From Cephalotus follicularis (Eukaryota > Streptophyta > Magnoliopsida > Oxalidales > Cephalotaceae): 64,000 bases of DNA. Made by a program: the position numbers and the translations under genes. Below, in pieces: positions 11,091 through 21,065 of the stretch (position 1 is the stretch's first letter; each line of letters begins with the position of its first letter). The DNA lies in assembly GCA_001972305.1 (NCBI GenBank), contig BDDD01000060.1, positions 148,239 through 212,238 of the forward strand. The letters run 5' to 3'. Under the pieces are notes generated by a model. It ran no database searches. It was not told where the DNA came from and was given only the letters and a program-made list of their open reading frames with translations.

Positions 11091-11844
11091 TACTCATAAT
11101 AGCAGATGGACGTGTCATAGGGAGGTGTTTCCTTGCCACTTATCAAGCATCTTAGCAGGAATTTAAGAACATGGCAATGCATGCCTTTGTTACCAGACAT
11201 ACCTGCAACAGCAGGGCATGGGACAAAGGGAGAATCCCTCAGTGCATGGCCTATGGAAGGGGAGAGAAGGACACCTATTTCACCTGGTCTGCATGAGGGA
11301 GAGAGGCTAAACTGATGGAGTTCTTGGCAAAGAGGAACAAAACACTTTCTGCATAAAGACTACTCCTCTCACCCCTCCCATCTGTTACAGAGAGCTAGAG
11401 GATCAATGACACTGTGAGTGACAAGAGAGAAGGAGAGCTTGAGAGAGGAAGCTCAACCACCATTGTGGAACTAAAGGGGAGCTTGGAGCTTGCACACCAA
11501 CTGCTAGGACGAACCAGGGAGCTTTCAAGCGGTACCTGGGGACTCAAGTGACTGATTGGATACTAAAAGAGGTGGACTTTCAGCTTCTAACTTGAGGCCT
11601 GAGGTAGGGGAAGCCATAATTGTATTTCGTGTTCAATGCTTAGTGTTGTTCAGTGATGTTTATGCTTGAATTTCATAGCTTGATGATCCGTTGTTAGTCA
11701 CTGAAATGATTCTACCTTGTACTGGGTGTGTCACACGATATTGCATGGCCGTTTTCTATGCTTTATACATGTTGCAATGCTTGTTATATGCATGGGAATG
11801 TCAGTGTTTAGCCCTGCCGTGAGGTAGAAGACGACCCCTGCTCG

Positions 11845-12050
11845 AAACCGTCGACGCCTAGGTGATGACCATCGACGCTTAACACTGTGAACTGTGTTTT
11901 ATTTGTTGTATTACGCTAAACGTCGACGTCCAAGAGATGAGAGATCGATGCCCAGACACTGAAACCGCTGACGCTAAAGGACTAAACACCGACGCTTAAG
12001 GCATATAAGCTTCGACGCCTGAGGAATAAACGCCGACGCTTTAGGTTCTG
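11845..12050. repeat. TCGA-word cluster 2 of the E2 LTR
   Basis: About ten words at 20-25 bp spacing, for example CCGTCGACGCCTAGG, CATCGACGCTTAAC, ACCGACGCTTAAGG and GCCGACGCTTTAGG. The right arm (CGACGCTT) is better kept than the left. Confidence 0.75.
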
Positions 12051-12804
12051 TTTGGACAGTTTTTACCGTTTTGACATTCGATGATTCCATTTTCGGTTAG
12101 GATGCATTAGAGCATTCGTATGCATTGCATATACAATGTTTATTCTCTGTTTGGCTACTGTTTGTAAATTGTTTATGATTTCTAAAGCTATAATATTTAG
12201 AAATTCATATGCGAGATCGAAATGTGCTATTTTGGGTGTGAAAATATGTATTGGTTAATAACGTATTTTCGAACCAATTGTAAACGATTACACCACTGAT
12301 TTGTTCAAGTGTTTCCACTACTGAAATTACATGTTTCACATATCTATTACTTTCAGAAATATTTGAAAATGAACTGCATGTTGTCGATCTAATCGATCAC
12401 CACTGTACTGTTCACCGCACTGTTTACTATTTGATTCACTGATTGCTCTGTGAATTTACTGTGTTTGTGTTTGAGCCGTACTAGTTGCGTGGCCGGACTG
12501 CCAGCGATGACTAGTGGCAGGGTTGACCTAGGGGCCAGGAGTTGGCTGGGTAACTCACTGTACTGTACAGTTGCCTTGCTCGGTTGCCTGGAGTTGGGAC
12601 CGGAGTGGGAGTGTAGCGTAGGGCCAGGAGTTGGCGGCGTTACATATACTGCCTTACTGTTGTGGTCCTTATGGACATACTGTACTGCCTGTTGGTCCTT
12701 TCCGGACATTACTGTGACTGTGGATGTGATCCTGGCCGGATCACTACTGTACTGTTCTTGCATACATATACTTTCTTATGTACCCACTGATATTTTACTG
12801 TACT

Positions 12805-12838
12805 GCTAAAATATATATATATTTCTCATATATATATA
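12805..12838 (+). promoter_or_regulatory. TATA-rich block of the E2 LTR (putative promoter)
   Basis: TAAAATATATATATAT then CATATATATATAAC, 500 bp before the LTR end. S1 has the same block 502 bp before its end. This would place both TCGA-word clusters in U3. Confidence 0.45.
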
Positions 12839-13338
12839 ACTGGTATTTCCTGAACTGCATCATTTATGCATACATTACATGACATGCATCTAATGTTGAT
12901 CCCGAGCTACTTTTATGACTTAGCCGAGTGAGGACAAAGGCTAACCCCCTACTTTACAGGTTGATGCAGTGGACCGATTGGACTGGCATGGACGAAGAAC
13001 GAAGTTGTTATGTTGTTCTTAGTTATTTGTTCTCCTAATTGTAATAAACTGTTTCGTTAAAGGATTTCCAATGTACTGTACTTATGGTGATGTTAATGAT
13101 GGATTTAATATTGTACTATGATCACGCTCCGTTTGTGGGCGATTAACAATGACGGACTTGTTTTGGGTAGCGTGTAGTATGGGATGCACGCTACGAGTTT
13201 ACAGCTTATGAATTTTTATGCTTCCGCAACTGACATCTTGTTTATGAGTTCAAATTTTATGGTCTTACATGAGCTGTATTTATGTGTTAATTGCCTTTAC
13301 CACCTTAATGTTGTCTTCTCGATAAACGGGGTGTGACA

Positions 13339-14295
13339 AAGTCTTTAGTCCTAGCCTTGTAAGTTCGTGCACTATCATAAGCGCTATTACGCCACTCGTC
13401 GAGCGCTAAAAGCTTAATAGCACAGTTAGAACCGACTGTCTTCATGTCAAAATTGAAATGCCTTATATCCCATAGTACACAGTGTTCCAACTCAACAGGC
13501 TAATGGGAAGCTTTCCCAAAAACAAGGCAGCATGGTGACATGCCAATTGGATTCTTATATGATGTCCTATAGGCCCACAAAGTGTCATCTAGTCTTAACG
13601 ACCAATCTGTCCTATCTGGCCTAACAGTGTTCTCCAGAATTCTCTTAAGCTCCCTATTGGACACCTCTACTTGCCCATTTGCCTGTGGATGATACGAAGT
13701 GGCAATCTTATGCGTTATCGAGTATTTCTTTAAGAGCGCGCCTACATTCCAGTGTTTAAAATGTGAACCACCATCACTGATAATGGCTCTTAGAAAACCA
13801 AAACGACTGAAGATATGACTTCGCAAGAATTTAATCACTACCGTATGATCATTGGTTCTAGTGGCCTGAGGTTCTACCCATTTGGACACATAGTCCACCG
13901 CAACTAAAGCATACTCACAACCAAAAGACAACGCAAAAGGTCCCATAAAATCCATACCCCAAACATCGAATATTTCCACAACTAAAATCGGGCTCAGGGG
14001 CATCGTGTCTCTACGAGACATATTTCCCACTTTTTGGTAGTTAACATTGGTACAGTAGAAATTATGGGCGTCTTTAAACAATATAGGCCAATAGAAACCG
14101 CTTTGTAAAACTTTTGTAGATGTTTTCTTCCCACTGAAATGTCCTCCACAAGCAAGAGAGTGGAAAAAAGTAAGGATATTATAGAACTCAGTCTCCATAA
14201 CACAATGATGGATAATCTGATCTGGACAGTACCAAAACTATTCAGGATCCTCCCATATGTTGAACTTAAGCTGAGCGAAAAACCTGTCTTTTTTC
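13339..14295 (-). pseudogene. pol: E3 integrase
   Basis: The core frame 13500-14198 holds the DDE acids in context: Asp in [10 protein letters not shown], Asp in IISDGGSHF, Glu in [10 protein letters not shown]. The order and wording (YVSKWVE, TNDHTVV) are Athila-like. The N-terminal zinc-binding half is incomplete ([11 protein letters not shown] then GFYWP), and the usual second Cys pair reads [10 protein letters not shown], so zinc binding is doubtful. A TAA at 13500-13502 ends the frame after GKASH. The next segment (PVELEHCVLW ... YKARTKDF) continues on the same strand in another frame up to 13339, where the E2 LTR cuts in. The last portion is therefore displaced beyond the window's left edge. 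Confidence 0.85.
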
Positions 14296-14826
14296 CTACT
14301 TACTCCAACCATTGGGAAGCTTCCCAATAGCCAAGTAATTCACTATATGCGCATACCACAGAGAAGGCATATGGGAGACACCAAAAATATGTTCATCGGG
14401 GAGTGAATCTCTAACTAATTTCGTGGATGGAGGAGACTCAACTAGAATGCTGGACAGGTGGTCGGCTACAACGTTTTCAAAACCTTTCTTATCGCGGATT
14501 TCTAAGTCAAATTCTTGTAATAGCATAATCCATCGAATAAGTCTAGGTTTTGTGTCTTTTTTGCAAAGGAGATGCTTGAGAGCATAATGATTCGTATACA
14601 CCACAACCTTGGATCCTAGGAGATATGAGCGAAACTTTTCTAAAGCAAACACTACCGCTAACAATTCTTTTTCAGTCGTGGTATAATTAGATTGAGCCTC
14701 TGAAAAAGTCTTACAAGTATAGTAAATGACCACCGATTTCTTGTCTACCTTCTGTCCTAAAATAGCCCCGACTACTTAATCTAATGCATGGTACATAATT
14801 TCAAAAGGCACCGACCAATCCGGGGG
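14296..14826 (-). pseudogene. pol: E3 RNase H and connection to RT
   Basis: The frame 14296-14733 contains [42 protein letters not shown] and VVADHLSSI, the usual order of a plant Ty3/gypsy RNase H. In [10 protein letters not shown] the expected Asp is Asn, so a catalytic residue is lost. A TAA near 14778 separates it from the RT thumb. The spacer toward integrase is intact in length. Confidence 0.8.
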
Positions 14827-15967
14827 CTAAATAATAGGCGCAGTAGACAATACATCTTTGAAGGTTTGAAAAGATTGGAGGCAGGCATCATCGAAGACAA
14901 ATGGTACCTTCTCGACAAGTAGGTTGCAAAGGGGTCTAGATATGGTACTAAAGTCCTTAATGAATCGCTTGTAAAATCCTGCATGTCCAAGAAACGATCT
15001 GACTTGCCAAACAGAAGAGGGAGGAGGGAGTTTCTGAATTAATTCCACTTTTTCTCTATCAACCTTAATCCCACGTGAGGAGACAATATGTCCAAGCACA
15101 ATACCTTCTTGAACCATAAAATGACTCTTGTCCCAACTCAAAACTAGATTTGTCTCATTACAACTCATGAGAACTTTTTCCATCTTAGGATGCTCCAAAG
15201 ACAGAGAAATCATCCATAAAGACCTCAAAGAACTCCCCTACCATATCAGAGAATAACGAGAGCATGCAACGCTGGAAAGTGGCAGGAGCGTTACATAACC
15301 CAAAGGGCATCCTTCGAAACGCGAATGTGCCATAGGGGCATGTAAATGTGGTTTTCTCTTGGCCCTCAAGGCACACATTAACTTGGTTATATCCAGAGTA
15401 GTCATCTAAAAAGATAAAGTAGCGATTGCCGGACAGCTTCTCAAGGATTTGATCAATGAATGGAAGTGGAAAGTGATCCTTGCGAGTGACGTAATTAAGT
15501 TTTCTATAATCAATACATACTCACCAACCAGTTGCTGTATGAGTGGTAATGCCCGACTTCTTTGGCACTATCTGGATGGGACTAACCAATTTACTACAAA
15601 AAATGGGGTAAATAATGCCAGCATCTAACCACTTCATAATCTCATTCTTGAAAACTTCGTGCATGTTTGGATTCAATCTTCATTGTGCATCTCTAAAAGG
15701 TTTAGGGCCATCTTCACAGAAAATTCGATGCATACAGATATATAGGCTTATGCCTTTCAAATCTGCCACTTACCACCCAATGGCTTCTTTGTGATCTTTC
15801 AAAACTACCAATACCTTGTCTTCCTGATTAGTAGTCAAACTTGATGCAATAATGACAAGGAGTGTTTTATTCGGCCCCAAGTAAGCATACTTCAAAGAGT
15901 CAGGTAAGGACTTTCTGTCTAAAATAGGAGGAGATTCTATGGATTTCAGCATGGTTGACTTTGCCAA
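14827..15967 (-). pseudogene. pol: E3 reverse transcriptase
   Basis: Minus-strand pieces in order: leader (15770-15967, ending KDHKEAIGW), fingers (VCIDYRKLN near 15500), palm with the active-site box FMDDFSVFG intact (about 15190-15210), connection with LGHIVSSRGIKVD and thumb RSFLGHAGFYKRFI (14827-15228). Breaks include a stop just before VCIDYRKLN (TGA where Arg is usual) and a frameshift at about 15190-15230 between the palm and thumb frames. The wording MPFGLCNAPATFQRCM is typical of Athila. It is too damaged to be translated whole. Confidence 0.85.
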
Positions 15968-16009
15968 AGGGGGTAATGGTTCAAATTTATATGTCCACGG
16001 AGGAAGATG

Positions 16010-16780
16010 TTAAGAGATAGGAAAATCCAATAGGGAATTAATCTCCACAGTGTCTGTGTCACAATTGTCGCCAAAGATGTTCAAGTATTGTTGTAAGGAG
16101 TTATTTGCAAGTGTCTCGGGTGCACACTCGGATACTACCTCATCTATCATATCTATGGCAAAACAATCCTCCTCACCTTGAGGTCCTAGGGCTGCATTGA
16201 AAATGTCCAGTCTCAACTTCTTATTACCAAAGGATATGTCAATGGCTCCATATCGAAAGTTTATGCAAGCATTTGATGTGGCTAAGAAAGGACAACCTAA
16301 GATAATCGATTGAGGCTTCCCATTAGATGGAGTTTCCATATCGAGCACAAGGAAATCCACTGGAAAATAAATCTTGTCCACTTTCACTAAAACGTCCTCA
16401 ATGAATCCTTGAGGAATTTTTAGAGATCTATCAGCAAGTTGAAGTGTCACCTCAGTGGCTTTTAATTCTCCAAACCCAAAATGGTCATAAACTGAGCTAG
16501 GGAGGATGTTAACGCTAGCCCCTAAATCTAGGAGTGCTCTATCTATTTGTAAATTTCCAATATTACAAGATATCAAAGGAGCTCTAAGATCTTTAAGTTT
16601 AGGTGGAAGCTTGTTAGAAAGCACTGCACTCACCTGCTCTGTTAAATGGATAGTTTTCAGAATGTGAGTCTTCAACTTATGCTTCGTGGTGCATAAGTCC
16701 TTTAGGAACTTGGCATATGCTGGCACTTGCTGTATAGCATCTAGGAGAGGAAGGTTGATCTGGACCTACTTAAACAGTTC
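16010..16780 (-). pseudogene. pol: E3 protease region
   Basis: A 238-codon open frame (16010-16726) with the aspartic protease active site as DLGASVN near residue 68. This Leu variant of D[ST]G is the common Athila form. LQLADRSLKIPQG and the second conserved box ILGCPFLATSNA follow in the expected order. The upstream end (LLDAIQQVPAYAKFLKDLC) continues the gag-protease linker past a stop near 16768. Confidence 0.85.
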
Positions 16781-16782
16781 CA

Positions 16783-18391
16783 TCATCTCGTCCAGCCTTC
16801 CAACCTTTTTACCAAATGGGGGAACCGAAGACGGAGATCGTAAACACTCGGGAAAACGTGCTTTAGGTGCGACATGAGTAATGTCCTTTTCCTTCCCCTT
16901 GTGTTAACTCTCTTTAAATGTGGAGGTCTCTTTCTCACCACTCTAGGAAGACACTCTCTCCTCAGGACTCCTATCATAAATCAGATCAGGATTTGGAACA
17001 TTTACTTGCGGTTCTCCGATTTCCCTCCCACTTCTCAAAGTTGTGATTGCTTGGGCTTGTTCTAAGTGGGAACACTATTAGAACGATTTCTAGGATTGCC
17101 TACCACTTGACTGGGTAGGTGGCATTCTTCTCTCTTTCTGATGATATCGGCTAAATGTCCTATTTGAGTTTCCAATTTGGAGATGGATTGGGCATGGGAG
17201 TGAAGGATCTGATCATACTTCTGGATATTCTTGTTGATCCCATCCAAAGTAAATAGTACCTTATCCATTTTATCTTCAGTTGCCGTAGGCGCTTGAAGTG
17301 GAAGATTAGATTGTGACACATCCCTATAGGCATTCTAATAGGGAAGGGAATTGTTTACCCTAAACGGGGGATTGTGGCTAGTATCGGGTTGCTTCCATAC
17401 GAAGTTGGGGTGATTCCTCCATCCCGGGTTATACGTGTTGGAAAATGGATCATTCTCCACTTTAGAGAATCCTTGCACTGCTTGTGCTTGTTCTTGAATA
17501 AATTCTGGATATTGCACAACAAGCGGGCAATCACTCATATAATGTGCTGGGCTAGAACATAAGGTGCAATCCTCTTGTGCAATAGAATTCTGAGTGGATT
17601 ACGTAGGAAGCATCCCTATTGTTAGCACTTTATCTAATTTCTGGGATAGGATATCCACCTTGGCCTTGATGGTCTCAAAGTGGCTAACCTCGTATATACC
17701 TCCTTTCTTTTGAGTACCCGTTGCGGAGGACTCTACTTTGTATGATAAATGATGCAAAGAGTTCTCGTTGAGGGACTCAAACAATTGCCATGCCTCGTCT
17801 TCACTTTTTTGCATAAATGTGCCTTCACAAGAAGCATCCACCATCTATCTATTTTGTGCGGTCAGTCCATCATAGAAGCATTGGAATAACTTCCATTTAG
17901 GTACGGCGTGATGGGGACATTTTCTGATGAGGTCTTTTAATCTTTCCCTGACTCATGGAACTGCTTACCATCTTGCTGTGAGAAGCTAGTGAGAGCTCGC
18001 CTTATCTGGCTGGTCCGACCTATGGGAAAATATTTCTTGAGGAACTCGTGCTGTAATTGTGCCCATGTGGTGATAATCATGGAGTCCAAGGAATGGAGCC
18101 ACTGTTAAGCTCTGTCTTTTAATGAGAACGGGAATAAAATCAGCTTAAGGGCATCTTCCGACAGGTTCTGAATTTTGAATGTGGAACAGATCTCAATGAA
18201 TTCATCCAAATGCTTATACGGTTCCTCTGCGGCAAGTCCATAATAAGATGGTAACATCTGTATAACGCTAGACATGATCTCATATTGAGTTGCTTGGATA
18301 ACAGGCACCCTAATGCATGAAGCAGTGGTATATGCAACTGGAGTAAATTGTTCACTTAAGGGTTGTCTTGGGGGCGCATCATTATTATGAC
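16783..18391 (-). pseudogene. gag: E3 gag, N-terminus displaced by E4
   Basis: In order from the 5' side: capsid-like segment (PLSEQFTPVAYTTAS and YYGLAAEEPYKHLDEFIEIC, 18105-18390), a middle region with stops (17599-18100, GTFMQKSEDEAWQLFESL), one CCHC zinc knuckle (CTLCSSPAHYMSDC, C-x2-C-x4-H-x4-C, about 17530-17575), then a coiled-coil-like stretch (17062-17319, NKNIQKYDQILHSHAQ) and a basic linker (16783-16977). The frame breaks at least at 17335, 17599 and 17845-18104. The first codons appear to lie beyond E4: 53137-53129 on the minus strand read ATG GGT GAT and, across the insertion, join in frame to the 18390 side. Confidence 0.75.
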
Positions 18392-19994
18392 TGACACGCC
18401 CCGTACCCGAACACCCCCGCCCGGGGACGGACGTGCCAGGTGGAAGGATCCCTCACCTGGATCCCTAACCAAACCCCAACAACAACAAACGCTAACACTA
18501 ATGCCAGGGCAGGCGTTAAAACGCGTTACCGAGGAGAGCCGCGCTCCCCAGGCCAAACACACCCAAGGCATAAAAACAAGGAATGCCTGAGCAGGAAGGA
18601 GGAAAGAAGGAAGGGAAAAACAGGAAAAAGAACCCTTACTTAAACTGTCCCCAAAGATCACCGTTTAACTAAAAGGAAACGCGCACGACATCCACTTAGC
18701 AAATGCACCGTTTAACTAAAGGGAACGCGTGCCACGCCCACTGCCCAAACACACCGTTCCACTAAAGGGAACATGCCAAGGGAGGGAGCCAGGGCAATGA
18801 ACGCAACACTACGTCTTGACTGGGGGCCCGAGTAGGATATGCCAACACAACATGACGTACCACAAACTAGGCTTGCGCCCCATCCTAAGACATGCCTTCC
18901 CAGGATGAACGGTCCTCTGGCATGTCCTCATTGGACGACAACACTTAACAAAGGCTAAGCCTGGGATTAACACAAGATCCCTGGGACAAACGCCAGGCGC
19001 ATGGGACAACTACCCGAGGTCCCACCAACACTCGAACTACACCAAGGAGATAACATCTCACCCCGGTCAGGCACCCAGGGGACCCACCAGGGCTCACCCA
19101 CAAAAATGTCTCCATGGACCGAACTGGTTCGAGGTTGGGAGGTCAGGCAAAACTAAAGAAAACTAGTTACCTCCACTTAACGCCTAAGGCATGCCCGGGG
19201 ACAACACCCGAGGATGCCACCAGACCTCAGCTTAGGGTCAACCAACCTGAGCTACAAGGTCAACCTAAGGTTTGACCAACCGTGATCAAGCCACCCTTCC
19301 CCCGGCATCTCAGTAGAGGTGCCACGCACAAAAGGCCCGAGGAGAAACACTACAGTTTCACCAAGGCCAGGGCTGAGAAGACCTGCCACCCTGCCCAGGG
19401 TCCCACAACCCCCGAACTCAACGTCATCCCTGCACACCTAAACACTAAGCAAAACAGCGCCAGGGCTGAGAGAACAACACAAAAAAGAAGTATCGAAAAC
19501 AAAAGAAATGAATTATATACACGGTCCCCGGCAAATGCCGAGGACGCCCAACATCCAAGAGTTTTACACATGTTCACAAGAAAGTTTTACAAGATTTAGA
19601 TATAACAAAACTATACAAAACCCCAGGAATGTCCCCAAATGCATGAAGGTGCTCGTGGCCTAGGAGCCATCCTAAGGTATACAAGCTATCCTTAGTGGAT
19701 CTCAAGAACACTGCTGCCCCGCTCCCCCTACACACTAAACTGAGAGGGGATTAGTCCAACTGACTAGTGAGTAAGATCAAGGAACATCCTAGGCGACTCA
19801 CTGTAATGCCCGAGATTTTCCTTGTATTGTAATTTCACGATGTTTTTGTACTTTCGAATTGTGGAATTAATAAAGGATGAATTTTCCGGATATAATGATG
19901 TTTTTCCGAACTCTAATGATGAAGGAATTGGAATCAAATTGTGAATGAAATGTTAAATGTGTGTTTTGGTAAAAACGGCACAGTTTTAAGGTTA

Positions 19995-20105
19995 AAGCGC
20001 TGACGCCTACACTTGGAGCATCGACGCTTAAGTCGTTAAAACGCGCGTTTAAATACAACACATAAGCGTTGACGCTTGCATGTGACTGTCGACGCTTTAC
20101 GGCGT
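19995..20105. repeat. TCGA-word cluster 1 of S1
   Basis: Words GCATCGACGCTTAAG, AGCGTTGACGCTTGC and CTGTCGACGCTTTACGG, at about +195 to +300 of the LTR as in E2. Confidence 0.75.
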
Positions 20106-20869
20106 GTTCTGCACATTCTTGACAGCAGATGAACGTGTCGCAGAGAGGTATTTTACTGGCCTTTTATCAATGTTTTGGCAGACGTTTAAGGACGTGGCTT
20201 GCATGCAATTTGTTTCCAGATATACCTGCAACAGCAGGGCATGGGGAAGAGAAAGAATCTCTGTCTGCATGGCCTGTATGGAGAGAGAAAGCAACACCTG
20301 TTGCACTGGTCTGCATGAAAGGGAGGAGTTAATTTTGGTTGTGTTGACAGAAGAAACAAGGACGTTTTGGCATAAAACACCTACTCCTCTCACCCTCCTT
20401 CTTGTTACAAAGAACCAGACACTTGATAGAAAGGCTCTGTGAGTGGTAAAAGAGAGCAAGAGAGCTTGGGAGAGGAGACAACCACCATTGTTGAGCAAGG
20501 AAGCTTGGAGCTTGCACACCAGATGCTAGGACGAACCAGGGAGCTTCCAAGCCGTACCTGGGGACTCAAGTGACTTCGTGGAATACTAAAAGAGGTGGAC
20601 TTTCGGCTTCTAACTTGAGGCCAGAGGTAGGGGAAGCCATGATTGTAGTTTCATGTTCAATACTTAATGTTTGTCCAGTGATGTTCTTGCATGAAATTCA
20701 TGTTTTAATGATCCATTTGTAGTCACTGAAATGATTCTATCTTGTACTGGGTGTGTCACATGATGTTGCATGACCGTTTTCTGGGCTTATTACCTGTCGG
20801 AATGCATGTATTATGCTTGGAAATGTCACTGATTAGCCATGCTGAGAGGTAGAAGACGACCCCTATTTT

Positions 20870-21065
20870 AAACCGTCGACGCCTAAGTGATGACCGTCGA
20901 CGCTTTGAACTGTGAACTGCGTTTTATGTGCGTTAAACGTCGACGTCTGAGGGAGTAGATATCGACGCCCAGACACTGAAAGCGCTGGCGCTAAGGGACT
21001 AAACGGCGATGCTTAAGCTCATAAGCGTCGACGCCTGAGGATTAAACGCCGATGCTTTAGAGCCC
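20870..21065. repeat. TCGA-word cluster 2 of S1
   Basis: About nine words such as CCGTCGACGCCTAAG, CCGTCGACGCTTTG and AGCGTCGACGCCTGAGG, at about +1070 to +1265. Confidence 0.75.

Larger units (their letters stand above)
7374..13338 (+). mobile_element. E2: chromovirus-type Ty3/gypsy element, 5' half cut off by E1
   Basis: Starts at the first codons of protease because E1 is inserted there. It then continues through RT, RNase H, integrase with chromodomain-like tail, PPT and a complete 3' LTR ending at 13338. Gag and the 5' LTR must lie left of the window, beyond E1. The right flank at 13339 is the integrase C-terminus of the Athila-like E3 in opposite orientation, so E2 inserted into E3; the 5 bp after the LTR are AAGTC. 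Confidence 0.85.
10783..13338 (+). repeat. E2 3' LTR (2556 bp)
   Basis: Begins TGTAACGCCCG after the PPT and ends GGGGTGTGACA. Same family as solo LTRs S1 (plus) and S3 (minus). It carries two TCGA-word clusters (10985-11090, about +200 to +310; 11845-12050, about +1060 to +1270), a TATA-rich block at 12805-12838 and a GGCTAACCCC box at 12939-12948 followed by a CAG/G. Confidence 0.9.
13339..18391 (-). mobile_element. E3: Athila-like Ty3/gypsy element (gag-pol part), interrupted at both ends
   Basis: Minus-strand gag, protease (DLGASVN type), RT, RNase H and integrase whose motifs match the Athila group rather than the chromoviruses. The integrase end is cut by the E2 LTR at 13338. The gag start is cut by E4 at 18391, with a 5-bp target duplication ATGAC/ATCAC (one mismatch) at 18387-18391 and 53129-53133. 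The 5' side should therefore continue from 53129. It is the oldest layer of the nest. Confidence 0.8.

Noticed and set aside
12389..12809. 119-124 codon frames on both strands in the E2 LTR, similar to one in S3 (58387-58608)
   Set aside because: The conserved LTR block between the word cluster and the TATA-rich block explains the similarity; frames on opposite strands cannot both be selected and no motif is seen.
18356..19599. Open frames in the E4 3' LTR, repeated near 28796-30185
   Set aside because: They sit in LTR sequence, differ between the two LTR copies and show no motif.
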